Source: Burkholderia ubonensis subsp. mesacidophila
Lineage (GTDB): Bacteria; Pseudomonadota; Gammaproteobacteria; Burkholderiales; Burkholderiaceae
Length of the DNA stretch: 64,000 nt
Direction: 5' to 3'
NCBI RefSeq assembly: GCF_002097715.1
Contig: NZ_CP020738.1
Span: forward strand, 2,542,001 to 2,606,000
Shown piece by piece: positions 18,908 to 31,093 of this stretch. Position 1 is the stretch's first letter; every line of letters begins with the position of its first letter. Both the position numbers and the translations under genes were made by a program. The notes under the pieces are model-generated. The model was given only the letters and a program-made list of their open reading frames with translations. It searched no databases and had not been told where the DNA came from.

Positions 18908-20614
18908 TCATTTCAGTTCGGCAGCAAAATCCTCTTCCCAGTACTCGCCGGGCATCCGCGCGCTCGTGTCGTCGCCGCGCTCGATCTCGCGGCGGCGCAG
19001 CTCGACGCGGCGGATCTTGCCGGAGATCGTCTTCGGCAATTCCGCGAACTGCAGGCGGCGGATGCGCTTGTACGGCGCGAGCTTCTCCCGCGAGAAGCGG
19101 AAGATCTCGAGCGCCAGCGCCGGGCTTTCCTCGTAGCCCTGGCGCAGCGCGATGAAGGTCTTCGGCACCGCGAGCCGCAGCGGGTCCGGGCTCGGCACGA
19201 CCGCCGCCTCCGCGATCGCCGGATGCTCGATCAGCACGCTCTCCAGCTCGAACGGGCTCAGCCGGTAGTCGGACGACTTGAACACGTCGTCCGCGCGGCC
19301 GATGTAGACGAAGTAGCCGTCGTCGCGGCGCATCGCGATGTCGGACGTGCGGTAGTGGCCGTCGCGCATCGCATGCGCGGTCGCGTCGGGGTTGTTCGCG
19401 TAGCCCGTCATCAGGCCGACCGGGCGCTCGACGCCCGCGCCGACCGGCAGCGCGACCTCGCCTTCGCTCACCGGCGCGCCGTCCGGGTCGAGCAGTTCGA
19501 TCCGGTAGCCGGGCATCGGGCGGCCCATCGAACCGGCGACGACCGGCTGGCCCGGCGAGTTGCCGATCAGGCAGGTGGTCTCGGTCTGGCCGTAGCCGTC
19601 GCGGATCGTGATGCCCCACGCCTTCTTCACGCGCTCGATGATTTCCGGGTTCAGCGGCTCGCCCGCGCCGACGATCTCGCGCAGCTTCACGTCGAACGAC
19701 GCGAGCGGCTGCTGCACGAGCATGCGCCAGACGGTCGGCGGCGCGCACAGCGTCGTCACCTGGTGCTTGACGAGCGCGTCGAGCACGACCTTCGGCTCGA
19801 AGCGCGCGTAGTTGAACGCGAACACGCACGCCTGCGCGTTCCACGGCGCGTAGAAGCAGCTCCACGCGTGCTTCGCCCAGCCGGGCGAGCTGATGTTCCA
19901 GTGGATGTCGCCCGGCTGCAGGCCGACCCAGTACATCGTCGACAGGCTGCCGACCGGGTACGTGCGGTGCGTGTGCTCGACGAGCTTCGGCTTCGACGTC
20001 GTGCCCGACGTGAAATACAGCAGCATCGGATCGCTCGCGTGCGTGAGCCCGTCCGGCTCGAACGCGGCCGGCGCCGCGTAGCCGTCGTTCATCGCGAGCC
20101 AGCCGTCGCGCGGCGCGCCGGCGACGATCCGCTGCGCGAGGCCGAGGTCAGGCTGCTCGAATTTCGCGGTTTCGTTCTCGTCGACGATCGCGTATTTCGC
20201 GCCGCCGATCTGCACGCGGTCGCGCACGTCGTCGGCGGACAGTTGCGTGGTCGCGGGCAGCACGACCGCGCCGAGCTTCATCGCGGCGAGCATCGCGTCC
20301 CACAATTCGACGCGGTTCGGCAGCATCAGCAGGATCCGGTCGCCGCGCACGACGCCGATGCCGCGCAGCCAGTTCGCGATCCGCGACGACCGCTCGGACA
20401 TCTGCGCGAACGAATACGGGTCGCCATTGCCCGTCGCCGCGTCGACGATCCACAGCGCGGGCTGGTCGTTGCCGTGCGACATCACGTCGAAATAATCGAG
20501 CGCCCAGTTGAAATGGTCGAGCGTCGGCCACTGGAAATCGCGGTACGCGGTTTCGTAGTCGGTGCGATGGCGCAGCAGAAAGTCGCGTGCGTTCAGGAAA
20601 GCCTGTGCCGTCAT
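18908..20614 (-). CDS. AMP-forming acyl-CoA synthetase
   Basis: The 568-residue adenylate-forming enzyme has the P-loop LLYFTSGTTSKPKLVEHTH and motifs DGYGQTETTCLIG and YIGRADDVFKSSDYRLSPFE typical of medium- and short-chain acyl-CoA synthetases. The C-terminal TISGKIRR holds the catalytic lysine. It would activate a short carboxylic acid, perhaps isobutyrate or a related branched acid, to its CoA ester, feeding the acyl-CoA dehydrogenase encoded upstream. The start at 20614 is preceded by GGAGAC. Confidence 0.9.
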   Translation of the reverse strand: MTAQAFLNARDFLLRHRTDYETAYRDFQWPTLDHFNWALDYFDVMSHGNDQPALWIVDAATGNGDPYSFAQMSERSSRIANWLRGIGVVRGDRILLMLPNRVELWDAMLAAMKLGAVVLPATTQLSADDVRDRVQIGGAKYAIVDENETAKFEQPDLGLAQRIVAGAPRDGWLAMNDGYAAPAAFEPDGLTHASDPMLLYFTSGTTSKPKLVEHTHRTYPVGSLSTMYWVGLQPGDIHWNISSPGWAKHAWSCFYAPWNAQACVFAFNYARFEPKVVLDALVKHQVTTLCAPPTVWRMLVQQPLASFDVKLREIVGAGEPLNPEIIERVKKAWGITIRDGYGQTETTCLIGNSPGQPVVAGSMGRPMPGYRIELLDPDGAPVSEGEVALPVGAGVERPVGLMTGYANNPDATAHAMRDGHYRTSDIAMRRDDGYFVYIGRADDVFKSSDYRLSPFELESVLIEHPAIAEAAVVPSPDPLRLAVPKTFIALRQGYEESPALALEIFRFSREKLAPYKRIRRLQFAELPKTISGKIRRVELRRREIERGDDTSARMPGEYWEEDFAAELK

Positions 20615-20733
20615 CGAATTGTCTCCATCCAGGTTGCGCAGCGCGGCGGGCTCGAGGCCCCCGCGCTCCGCGATGCCCCGGCCGTTTTTCGGTCTCTGGG
20701 GCTGGCTGCTGTCACCAGGCAACCGGCGCGACA

Positions 20734-23041
<2,308 letters not shown>

Positions 23042-23048
23042 TTTCGTG

Positions 23049-23118
23049 GCGCCCGGCTAGGGGCGCCCGGCTAGGGGCGCCCGGCTAGGGGCGCCCGGCC
23101 AGGGGTGCGCGGCCAGGG
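23049..23118. repeat. Five tandem 14-base repeats
   Basis: Five head-to-tail copies of a 14-base unit (GCGCCCGGCTAGGG) begin eight bases after the AraC gene stop. The first three copies are identical, the fourth differs by one base, and the fifth by a few. The intact units contain TAG, and the array lies between genes, so it is not a coding repeat. Its length could vary by replication slippage. Confidence 0.9.
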
Positions 23119-23247
23119 GCATACGGCGTGCGCCACTCCGGCCCCGCCATCGCGCTTTCCGCAGAAACCGCCTACTCTTTAAACATCGGGCCAGCGCCCT
23201 TCCTGCGGGCCGGACAGCGTGCAACCGCGCGCCGCCCGGACGCCCCG

Positions 23248-24819
23248 ATGCGCTTTCAACGCCATTGGCATCTGCCGACGCACGACGCGTCGGGCCGACA
23301 TGCCCACCACCCGCTGTCGACGCGGGTCGCGCGCGCCGCGCTGTTTGCGGCGCTGCTCGTCGTCTGTGCGATCGCCGCGGCGCCGCGTGCCGCGAACGCG
23401 CCCGCGCCCGCGGCCCGTCCGCCCATCATCGTGATCCCGGTCAACGGCGCGATCGGGCCGGCCAGCGCCGATTTCATCATCCGCTCGCTCGAGCGCGCGG
23501 CGAAGGAGCGCGCGCCGCTCGCGATCCTGCAGCTCGACACGCCGGGCGGCCTCGATTCGTCGATGCGGGTGATCATCAAGGCGATCCTCGGCTCGCCGGT
23601 GCCGGTCGCCGCGTTCGTCGCGCCGAGCGGCGCGCGCGCGGCGAGCGCGGGCACCTACATCGTGTACGCGAGCCACGTCGCGGCGATGGCGCCGGGCACC
23701 AACCTCGGCGCGGCGTCGCCGGTCCAGTTCGGCATCGGCGGCGCGCCCGGGGGCGCCCCGCCGTCGCCGACCGGCGGAGCATCGCCCACGTCGCCCACGT
23801 CGCCCGCATCGGGCGCGTCCGGCACGCTGCCGAGCGACACGCAATCGACCGAGGCCCGCAAGGTGATGCACGATTCGGCCGCCTACATCCGCGGCCTCGC
23901 GCAGCTGCGCGGCCGTAATGCCGATTGGGCGGAGCGCGCGGTGCGCGAAGCGGTCAGCCTGTCGGCGAACGAGGCGCATGCGCAGCACGTCGTCGACGTG
24001 ATCGCGCTGGACCCGGCCGACCTCGCGCGCCAGGTCGACGGCCACACCGTGACGACATCCGCCGGCGCGCAGCATCTCGCCACCGCGCACGCGCCGCTCG
24101 TCGTCGTCGAGCCCGACTGGCGCAGCCATTTCCTGTCGATCATCACCGATCCGAACGTCGCGCTGATCCTGCTGACGCTCGGCATCTACGGGCTGTTCTT
24201 CGAATTCGCGAACCCGGGATTCGTGCTGCCGGGCCTCGTCGGCACGATCTGCCTGCTGATCGGCCTGTTCGCGATGCAGTTGCTGCCGATCAGCTACGCG
24301 GGCCTCGGCCTCGTGCTGCTGGGCCTCGCGTGCCTCGTCGCCGAGGCGTTCCTGCCGACCTTCGGCGTGCTCGGCTTCGGCGGCATCGCATCGTTCACGA
24401 TCGGCGCGCTGATGCTGATCGACACCGACGTGCCCGGCTACGGGATTCCGTGGCCGCTGATCGCGAGCCTCGGGCTCACCGGCGGGCTGCTGGTGGCCGG
24501 CGTGTCGAGCCTCGCGCTGCGCGCGCGGCGCCGGCCGGTCGTCACCGGCGCCGAGGCGATGGTCGGCAGCATCGGCGAAGTGCTCGACGACGGCCTCGTG
24601 CCCGACCAGCCGCAAACGGCCGCCGGCCCCGCGCCGTCCGCCGCCGGCTGGGCGCTGGTGCGCGGCGAGCGCTGGCGGGTCGCGTGCAGCGCGCCGCTCG
24701 CCGCGGGCTGCCGGGTGCGCGTCACGGGCCGCCAGGGGCTGATGCTGACGGTCGCCCCGCTTTACGACAAGCCGCCGCCCGCGCTCGCCCGAGAACAACG
24801 CAAAGGAGAACAACAATGA
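23248..24819 (+). CDS. Long-form NfeD membrane serine protease
   Basis: The 523-residue protein has an N-terminal signal or anchor, a ClpP/crotonase-like protease domain ([18 protein letters not shown], then LDTPGGL; the likely Ser nucleophile in [10 protein letters not shown] and Lys in [12 protein letters not shown]), about five transmembrane helices (about residues 300-430) and a C-terminal OB-fold NfeD domain. A low-complexity Gly/Pro/Ser/Thr insert lies in the protease domain ([21 protein letters not shown] region). Its stop overlaps the start of the slipin gene, the usual STOPP operon, which suggests a membrane quality-control role. Start 23248 is chosen over 23128 because the latter adds unlikely sequence. 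Confidence 0.9.
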   Translation: MRFQRHWHLPTHDASGRHAHHPLSTRVARAALFAALLVVCAIAAAPRAANAPAPAARPPIIVIPVNGAIGPASADFIIRSLERAAKERAPLAILQLDTPGGLDSSMRVIIKAILGSPVPVAAFVAPSGARAASAGTYIVYASHVAAMAPGTNLGAASPVQFGIGGAPGGAPPSPTGGASPTSPTSPASGASGTLPSDTQSTEARKVMHDSAAYIRGLAQLRGRNADWAERAVREAVSLSANEAHAQHVVDVIALDPADLARQVDGHTVTTSAGAQHLATAHAPLVVVEPDWRSHFLSIITDPNVALILLTLGIYGLFFEFANPGFVLPGLVGTICLLIGLFAMQLLPISYAGLGLVLLGLACLVAEAFLPTFGVLGFGGIASFTIGALMLIDTDVPGYGIPWPLIASLGLTGGLLVAGVSSLALRARRRPVVTGAEAMVGSIGEVLDDGLVPDQPQTAAGPAPSAAGWALVRGERWRVACSAPLAAGCRVRVTGRQGLMLTVAPLYDKPPPALAREQRKGEQQ

Positions 24820-25589
24820 TTGGCTATACGTTCGGCTTCAGCAGCCTTCTGATCGTCTTCGGCGTGCTGCTCGTCGCGTCGTCGATCCGCATCTTCCGCG
24901 AATACGAGCGCGGCGTCGTGTTCATGCTCGGCCGCTTCTGGAAAGTGAAGGGGCCGGGGCTCGTGCTGATCATCCCGATCGTCCAGCAGGTGGTGCGCAT
25001 CGACCTGCGCACCGTCGTGTTCGACGTGCCCGCGCAGGACGTGATCACGCGCGACAACGTGTCGGTGAAGGTGAACGCGGTCGTGTATTTCCGCGTCGTC
25101 GATCCGGAGAAGGCCGTGATCCAGGTCGCGCGCTTCTTCGACGCGACCAGCCAGCTCGCGCAGACGACGCTGCGTTCAGTGCTCGGCAAACATGAGCTGG
25201 ACGCGCTGCTCGCCGAGCGCGAGCAGCTCAATGCCGACATCCAGAAGACGCTCGACGCGCAGACCGACGCGTGGGGCATCAAGGTATCGACGGTCGAGAT
25301 CAAGCACGTCGACCTGAACGAGACGATGGTGCGCGCGATCGCGCGGCAGGCGGAGGCCGAGCGCGAACGGCGCGCGAAGGTGATCCACGCGGAAGGCGAG
25401 CTGCAGGCGTCCGAAAAGCTGCTGCAGGCCGCGCAGCGGCTCGCGCTGCAGCCGCAGGCGATGCAGCTGCGCTACCTGCAGACGCTGACGACGATCGCGG
25501 CCGACAAGAACTCGACGATCGTGTTTCCGCTGCCGGTCGACCTGCTGACCGCGGTGCTCGACCGGTTCGGGCCGTCGCGAGAGCGTTGA
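24816..25589 (+). CDS. Slipin / stomatin-like SPFH protein
   Basis: The 257-residue protein has an N-terminal membrane hairpin (about residues 5-25), an SPFH/band 7 domain starting at [20 protein letters not shown], and a C-terminal coiled coil ([20 protein letters not shown]). It is the natural partner and presumed substrate of long-form NfeD; in the archaeal pair the protease cleaves the stomatin C-terminus. Its ATG overlaps the nfeD stop codon (ATGA) and AAAGGAG lies seven bases before it. Confidence 0.93.
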   Translation: MIGYTFGFSSLLIVFGVLLVASSIRIFREYERGVVFMLGRFWKVKGPGLVLIIPIVQQVVRIDLRTVVFDVPAQDVITRDNVSVKVNAVVYFRVVDPEKAVIQVARFFDATSQLAQTTLRSVLGKHELDALLAEREQLNADIQKTLDAQTDAWGIKVSTVEIKHVDLNETMVRAIARQAEAERERRAKVIHAEGELQASEKLLQAAQRLALQPQAMQLRYLQTLTTIAADKNSTIVFPLPVDLLTAVLDRFGPSRER

Positions 25590-25685
25590 GGGAGCGACGC
25601 ACCGCAACCGCAGCGCAGCCACCGGGCGCGGGCGGCGGTCGAAGGCCGCACGCCCGCTCCGGCCGCCTCGCTGCGCGAACGGCCG

Positions 25686-26963
25686 TTACGCCAGCAGCCT
25701 GCGCTCCGTCTTGCCGTACTTGATCGACTTCTCGTCCGGGATCATCAGGCCCGTGTGCTCGTCGCGGCCCTGCAGGATGAAGCGCGCGTCCGGATTGCCG
25801 ATCTGCGCGGCCGCGAGCTTGCTGTCCGCGCCGATCTCGCCTTTCTTCATCCGGTTGACGATCACGCCGACCGCCGTGTCCTTGAAGTCGCGCAGCATCC
25901 ACGCGTCGCCGTCGCTGTCGCCCGCCACCAGCACCGGGCCGTAGCCCTTCTTCGCTTCCAGCACGTTGCGAATGCCGACGGTCTTGCCCGGGCCGTAGTT
26001 GAAGTGCCAGCCGTCCGGGTAGTGGCTGACGTAGCGGGCGTCCTTCATGTCGAGACGCAGGCCGATCACGTTCTCCGGCGGCACGCCGTAACCGTAGTTC
26101 GGGTTGCCGGCGAACACGCGCACGACGTCGTCGAGCGACGCGGTGCTCACGTACACGTCGATGCCGTTCGCGCGCAGCGTGTGCATCAGCCCGCGGATTT
26201 CCTCGTGAATGCGGATGCCGTGAAAATGCGTGTCGGCGACGACGCCTGCCTTGCCCGGCAGCGTCTTCGGACTTTCATACTTCACCTTGCGCAGCGCGTC
26301 GCCGATGCCGTGGTCGTTCGACGCTTGCGCCATCGCCTGCAGTTCGGCGGTCGTCATGTTCCGGTAGAAATAGATGATCCACTTGTAGCCGATCTCGAGC
26401 GGATGCGTGTCGCAGATCGCGTCGTACATGAAGTACAGCTTCGCGCGGAAATCCTTGAACTGGTCGGTCTCGCGAATCTCGTCGAGACTCTTGTCGCCGC
26501 CGAATCCCTTGTAGTTCGCGTACAGCCAGCGATAGTCGGCCTCGACATCTGCGGCGAGATCCTCCATCGTCACCGGCTTGCCGTCCACCGTCGTGTAGTC
26601 CTTCGCGAACGCGCCCTTCGGCACGTCCTTCCACATCACGTCGACGAACTCGTCCGGCGTCAGCTTGTACTGAAGCTGGTTGATCTGGTACATCAGCAAC
26701 GCCTCTTCGCAGTCGTTCATGATGCACGTGTTGTCCCAGTCGAACACCGCATACGGGCGCCGCTTCGCGTCGTAGCCCGGGCTCGCCGCGCCATGCCGAT
26801 CGAGCACCGCCTGCAGGCGCGCGGCGTTGAACGGCGACCAGCGGCCCGGGTCCAGCGCGGCCGGCGCGGCCGCGTTCTTCGCGTCGGTCGTGCCGGCCTT
26901 GAGCACGAGCGACGTCGCGGCGGCTGCCGCGGCAAAGGTATTCAGGAAGGTGCGGCGCTGCAT
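25686..26963 (-). CDS. Exported HAD phosphatase (phosphorylcholine phosphatase-like)
   Basis: The 425-residue protein starts with a twin-arginine type signal ([20 protein letters not shown]), predicting Tat export. The HAD nucleophile motif is VFDWDNTCIMND (DxDNT), with motif II near VYVSTAS and the acidic motif GDSDGDAWML. DxDNT and periplasmic location resemble Pseudomonas phosphorylcholine phosphatase (about 350 residues), but this protein is longer and the substrate is an inference. The start follows an AAGGAGA site. It is divergent from the MlaC-like gene. Confidence 0.82.
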   Translation of the reverse strand: MQRRTFLNTFAAAAAATSLVLKAGTTDAKNAAAPAALDPGRWSPFNAARLQAVLDRHGAASPGYDAKRRPYAVFDWDNTCIMNDCEEALLMYQINQLQYKLTPDEFVDVMWKDVPKGAFAKDYTTVDGKPVTMEDLAADVEADYRWLYANYKGFGGDKSLDEIRETDQFKDFRAKLYFMYDAICDTHPLEIGYKWIIYFYRNMTTAELQAMAQASNDHGIGDALRKVKYESPKTLPGKAGVVADTHFHGIRIHEEIRGLMHTLRANGIDVYVSTASLDDVVRVFAGNPNYGYGVPPENVIGLRLDMKDARYVSHYPDGWHFNYGPGKTVGIRNVLEAKKGYGPVLVAGDSDGDAWMLRDFKDTAVGVIVNRMKKGEIGADSKLAAAQIGNPDARFILQGRDEHTGLMIPDEKSIKYGKTERRLLA

Positions 26964-27286
26964 GGTCTCTCTCCTTGGAATTGACGATTCGACTTCGGTC
27001 GCTACCCTGCTCGACACGCGGCGCGCATCGCGGTGCACCGGCGGTTCATCCGCCCGGTCGAGCCGGGGCGGCTTCGGAACGGTGGCGAATGATCTGGCGA
27101 AAATATTGCGGCAATTTGACAGCGTCTCGTCACGATGCGACAGGGAGTTGATCCGCCGCGACATGCCGAATCGTTCGGGGCGGCGCTCGAGCGCCCAACC
27201 CCGCGTGCAAAGGTTGATTTGACGAACCTGTCCGCCGACGACATTTTTAGTATCCTCAAGGAGGTCAGCAACTCGTCGGATCAATC
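26964..27286. other. Divergent intergenic region
   Basis: These 323 bases hold the starts of two divergent genes. A strong AAGGAGGT lies at 27258-27265, but it is 21 bases before the only plausible ATG of the MlaC-like gene, too far for normal initiation, and no in-frame start lies closer. No convincing -35/-10 pair was found. Confidence 0.4.
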
Positions 27287-27958
27287 ATGTCGAAACATGC
27301 TCGAATCATTACGTTCGCCACGGCATTGGTTCTGGCCGCGCCATTGACTGCCTGGTCGACACCCGCGTGTTGCGAGACGGCAGAGGTTCATATCGACGAT
27401 CAGTCCGCCGCCCAGTCGCTGATCCAGACCGTCACGCGGGAAATCCAGGAGGAAATGCGGACCCGCGCGATCGCGCCGGGCGACACCGCGCGAATCGTGG
27501 AGATCGTCAATCGCAACATCCTGCCGTACACGGATCTGCGCCGCACGACCCAACTGGCGATGGGCCAGTCCTGGAAAAAGACGACGCCCGCGCAGAAAGA
27601 CGCGATCCAGAAACAGTTCGAGCAACTGTTGATCCACACCTATTCGGGCGCGCTCGGGCTCGTGACGCCGAACCTCGAGTTCCGCTATCCGCCGTCCCAC
27701 GGCCCGGCCGATGCGACCGACACCGTCGTCAAGACGATTGCCGTCTACAACGGCGAACCCGTCGAAATCAACTACCGCCTCTACCGTTCGCCGATGGGCT
27801 GGCGCGTGTACGACCTGAACGTGATGGGCGTGTGGCTGGTGCAGATCTACCGGCATCAGTTCAACGAAGTCATCCAGCAGAAGGGCGTCGACGGGCTGAT
27901 CCAGGCGCTTGCCGAGCAGAACAAGCGGCTCTCCGTCTCGCCGCGCACGTGGCAGTGA
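27287..27958 (+). CDS. MlaC/Ttg2D-family periplasmic phospholipid-binding protein
   Basis: The 223-residue protein has a Sec signal peptide (cleavage around residue 25-30) and the MlaC fold motifs: NILPYTDLRRTTQLAMGQSW, TPAQKDAIQKQFEQLLIHTY and the C-terminal GWRVYDLNVMGVWLVQIYRHQF. Such proteins carry phospholipids (or hopanoids, in HpnM relatives) between the two membranes. No other mla genes are adjacent, so this is an orphan copy whose lipid cargo is unknown. Confidence 0.87.
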   Translation: MSKHARIITFATALVLAAPLTAWSTPACCETAEVHIDDQSAAQSLIQTVTREIQEEMRTRAIAPGDTARIVEIVNRNILPYTDLRRTTQLAMGQSWKKTTPAQKDAIQKQFEQLLIHTYSGALGLVTPNLEFRYPPSHGPADATDTVVKTIAVYNGEPVEINYRLYRSPMGWRVYDLNVMGVWLVQIYRHQFNEVIQQKGVDGLIQALAEQNKRLSVSPRTWQ

Positions 27959-28352
27959 CGCAGCGCCGATTTCGCTGACAGCCACCGATGCAGTTCGGAC
28001 AAGGCCCCGGCGACGGGCGCCTCGTCCGCTGCGCGTCGGGTCGTGAACCTCTCTCCTGCCGGTCAATCGACCGGCGCTTGTTCCTGACTTCCCCTTCGCC
28101 GCCGGAAGCCGCTCCCGCCCGTTTCAATGCGTCGGGCGGGCCGTGGCGCTAGAGCGTCCCCTCCAATTCCCCGCTCCATTGGGAGAAATCCTCATCTGCA
28201 GGGGCTGGCGCGTCCGGCGGAACCGTCTATTATGCTTACATTGTTCAATGGCACATTTAAAGCTGACTGAATAACCCGGCGGCGGCGGCGGCACCCGGCG
28301 GGCGTGTTCGGGATCAGCGACGACAAGCCTGTACGAAACCGGAGACGCCACG
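27959..28352. other. Intergenic region with a weak hairpin
   Basis: No gene is supportable in these 394 bases. A 7-base-pair inverted repeat (GCCGGTC, loop AATC, GACCGGC) at 28058-28075 lies about 100 bases after the MlaC-like stop and could end that transcript. The stretch 28225-28265 is AT-richer and probably holds the promoter of the M24 gene. Confidence 0.4.
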
Positions 28353-29228
28353 ATGACCGACCATCCCCTGCCGGAAGTCCACCTCGACGAACTGCCGCAG
28401 TTCCGCGCGGTCCAGCAGCTCGCGTACCGCTGCGTGGAAACCGTCGGCGGCCTGCTCTACCCCGGCATCACCGAGAAGGAAGCCGCGCGCCTGCTCGCCG
28501 AATGGCTGCAGGACCACGGCGTGCGCGACTGGCTGCACAAGCCGTTCGCGTGGTTCGGCGAGCGCACCGCGTTCGAGGGCTTCTCGGGCCTCAAGCACAT
28601 GGGCGGCTTCAATCTCGCGTTCTTCCCGAGCAATCGCCAGCTCGAAACCGACATGCCGGTGATCCTCGACGTCGCGCCGGTGCTCGACGGCATCGTCGCC
28701 GACGTCGGCTATGCGCATTGCCTCGGCGAGAACCCGATCCTCGAGCAGTTGCAAGACGACCTGATGGACCACCGCGAGCTGATCGTGCGGCTCGTCAAGG
28801 CGCGCCGGCCGATGGCCGAAGTCGCACAGGAAGTCGACGCGCTGTGCCGCCGCCAGGGCGTCGAGCCGCGCCACAAGGCCTATCCGTTCAAGGTGCTCGC
28901 GCATCGCGTCGCGAAGATCCACAAGCTGTCGAAGCCGCGCTTCGTCGCGCGCTTCGGGCTGAACGCGACCCGCAACCTGCTGCTCGACCAGGGCCGCGCC
29001 GCGAAACAGCAGGGCTGGTCGCCGCTGTGGTCGATCGACCGCCGCTCCGAGCATGCGCCGGTGCCGGGCCTGTGGGCGGTCGAGCCGCACCTGGGCTTCG
29101 CGGGCGTCGGCGCGAAATTCGAGGAACTGCTCGTGATCACCGACGACGATGCGTACTGGCTCAACGACGACCTGCCGCACGTGCGCCGCTGGCAGCGCCG
29201 CCAGGCCGAGCACGCGGTCGCGGCCTGA
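28353..29228 (+). CDS. M24-fold (pita-bread) aminopeptidase-like protein
   Basis: The 291-residue soluble protein resembles M24 family metallopeptidases (methionine aminopeptidase/creatinase fold): YPGITEKEAARLLAEWLQDHGV, then ILDVAPVLDGIVADVGYAHCLGENP and a terminal GLWAVEPHLGFAGVGAKFEELLVI. The metal ligands expected are Asp, Asp, His, Glu, Glu; several candidates are present, but I cannot confirm a full set, so catalytic activity is uncertain. It lies 35 bases before the hydrolase-SDR fusion gene and probably belongs to the same operon. Confidence 0.75.
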   Translation: MTDHPLPEVHLDELPQFRAVQQLAYRCVETVGGLLYPGITEKEAARLLAEWLQDHGVRDWLHKPFAWFGERTAFEGFSGLKHMGGFNLAFFPSNRQLETDMPVILDVAPVLDGIVADVGYAHCLGENPILEQLQDDLMDHRELIVRLVKARRPMAEVAQEVDALCRRQGVEPRHKAYPFKVLAHRVAKIHKLSKPRFVARFGLNATRNLLLDQGRAAKQQGWSPLWSIDRRSEHAPVPGLWAVEPHLGFAGVGAKFEELLVITDDDAYWLNDDLPHVRRWQRRQAEHAVAA

Positions 29229-29263
29229 CGCCCCACCCTTTTCCGAACCTGAGCGGACCCACG

Positions 29264-31051
29264 ATGCAGCCACTTTCCGACGAAGCGCCGCTGGCCCTGT
29301 TCGATTCCGTCTTCACCGAAACCGCCGTCGCGTCGGGTGACCTGACGCTCGCGGTCCGGACCTGGGGCGATCCGGCCCGCACACCGGTCGTGCTGGTGCA
29401 CGGCTATCCGGACAACAGCAGCGTCTGGCAGGACGTCGCGCCGCTGCTCGTGCGCCAGCATTACGTGATCGCCTACGACGTGCGCGGCGCGGGGCTGTCG
29501 GGCGCGCCCCGGCGCACCGCCGACTACCGGCTCGCGAAGCTGACCGGCGATTTCACGGCGGTCATCGACACGCTCTGCCCCTGCCGCCCCGTCCACCTGA
29601 TCGCGCACGACTGGGGCTCGATCCAGGGCTGGGAATTCGTCACCGAGCCGCGGCTCGCGGGCCGCATCGCGTCGTACACGTCGTGCTCGGGCCCGTGCCT
29701 CGACCACGTCGGTTTCTGGCTGCGCGAACGCCTGCTGCGTCCGACGCCCGCATCGCTCGGCAAGCTCGGCGGCCAGCTCGTGCGTTCGTGGTACGTGTAC
29801 CTGTTTCACCTGCCGTTCATTCCGGAGTTGAGCTGGCGGCTGTGGCTCGGCCGCGCATGGCCGGGCCTGTTGCGCCGCGTCGAGAAGACGCGCGTCGCGC
29901 CGCGCGCGACGCAGGCCGACGACGGCGCGCGCGGCGTGCGGCTCTATCGCGCGAACTTCCTCCGCCGCCTGTTCACGCCGCGCGAGCGCCATGCGCATGC
30001 GCCGGTGCAGACGATCGTGCCGCTCGGCGACAAGTACGTGAGCCCCGCGCTGTCCGAAAACCTGTCGCGCTGGGTGCCGCAGTACTACCGTCGCGAAGTC
30101 GCCGCCGGACACTGGCTGCCGCTCGCCGATCCCGCGCGCTTCGCGGGCCTCGCGCAGCAGCTGATCGATGCGGTCGAGCGCGGCGAAGAACCGCCCGCGC
30201 TCGCCAACGCTCGGCGCCGCGCGACGAGCGGACGCTTCAGCGGCAAGGTCGCGGTCGTCACCGGCGCGGGCAGCGGGATCGGCCGCTGCGCGGCGCTGGC
30301 GTTTGCGCGCGAAGGCGCGACGATCGTCGCGGTCGACATCGACACGGCAAGCGCCGAGCGCACTGCCCTGCTGGTCCGGCTGATCGGCGCGCAGGCCCAT
30401 GCGAAACGCGTCGACGTCGGCTCCGCCGACGAGATGGAAGCGCTCGCCGGCTGGGTCGGCAGCGCGCTCGGCGGCGCGGACGTCGTGATCAACAACGCCG
30501 GCATCGGCTTGGCGGGCGGCATCCTCGACACGAGCGCCGCGCACTGGGCGCGGATCCTGCACGTGAACCTGTGGGGCGTGATCCATGGCTCGCGGCTGTT
30601 CGCGCAGCAGATGGCCGCGCGCGGCACCGGCGGCCACATCGTCAACACCGCGTCGGCGGCCGCTTTCGGGCCGTCGCGCGACCTGCCCGCGTATGCGACG
30701 ACCAAGGCCGCGGTGCTGATGCTCAGCGAATGCATGCGAGCGGAACTCGCGGAGCAAGGCATCGGCGTGACGGCCGTGTGCCCGGGCTTCGCGGAAACCG
30801 GAATCATGGCGTCGACGCAATACGCGGGCGCCGATGCGCAGGACGAAGCGCGATTGCGCAAGCGCGCGACGAAGCTCTACCAGATGCGCGGCCTGAAACC
30901 CGAAACCGTCGCGCAGGCGATGGTCGACGGCGTGCTGCGCAACCGGCCGGTCGTCGCGGTCGGCGCCGAGGCGCACGCGCTGCGCTTCGTCGGCCGCTTC
31001 ATGCCATGGCTCGGCCGGATGATCGCCCGCGTCAGCATGGCATCGCATTGA
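29264..31051 (+). CDS. Fusion of alpha/beta hydrolase and short-chain dehydrogenase
   Basis: One 595-residue chain joins two enzymes. Residues about 1-310 form an alpha/beta hydrolase: VVLVHGYPDNSSVWQD oxyanion region and the nucleophile-elbow position HDWGSIQGW, with an Asp in place of Ser or a shifted nucleophile as in epoxide-hydrolase-like relatives. Residues about 325-595 form an SDR: cofactor motif VTGAGSGIGRCAAL, NNAGIG and the active site Tyr-x-x-x-Lys in YATTKAAV. A substrate could pass from hydrolysis to oxidation in one protein. It is followed after 42 bases by the PF10118-type gene. Confidence 0.88.
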   Translation: MQPLSDEAPLALFDSVFTETAVASGDLTLAVRTWGDPARTPVVLVHGYPDNSSVWQDVAPLLVRQHYVIAYDVRGAGLSGAPRRTADYRLAKLTGDFTAVIDTLCPCRPVHLIAHDWGSIQGWEFVTEPRLAGRIASYTSCSGPCLDHVGFWLRERLLRPTPASLGKLGGQLVRSWYVYLFHLPFIPELSWRLWLGRAWPGLLRRVEKTRVAPRATQADDGARGVRLYRANFLRRLFTPRERHAHAPVQTIVPLGDKYVSPALSENLSRWVPQYYRREVAAGHWLPLADPARFAGLAQQLIDAVERGEEPPALANARRRATSGRFSGKVAVVTGAGSGIGRCAALAFAREGATIVAVDIDTASAERTALLVRLIGAQAHAKRVDVGSADEMEALAGWVGSALGGADVVINNAGIGLAGGILDTSAAHWARILHVNLWGVIHGSRLFAQQMAARGTGGHIVNTASAAAFGPSRDLPAYATTKAAVLMLSECMRAELAEQGIGVTAVCPGFAETGIMASTQYAGADAQDEARLRKRATKLYQMRGLKPETVAQAMVDGVLRNRPVVAVGAEAHALRFVGRFMPWLGRMIARVSMASH

Positions 31052-31093
31052 CGGCGCAACTACGCAACAACAACGCCGCACAGGGAGACACAC

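Noticed and set aside
23049..23118. CRISPR-like repeats
   Set aside because: The copies are contiguous without spacers and are 14 bases long; a simple tandem array fits better.
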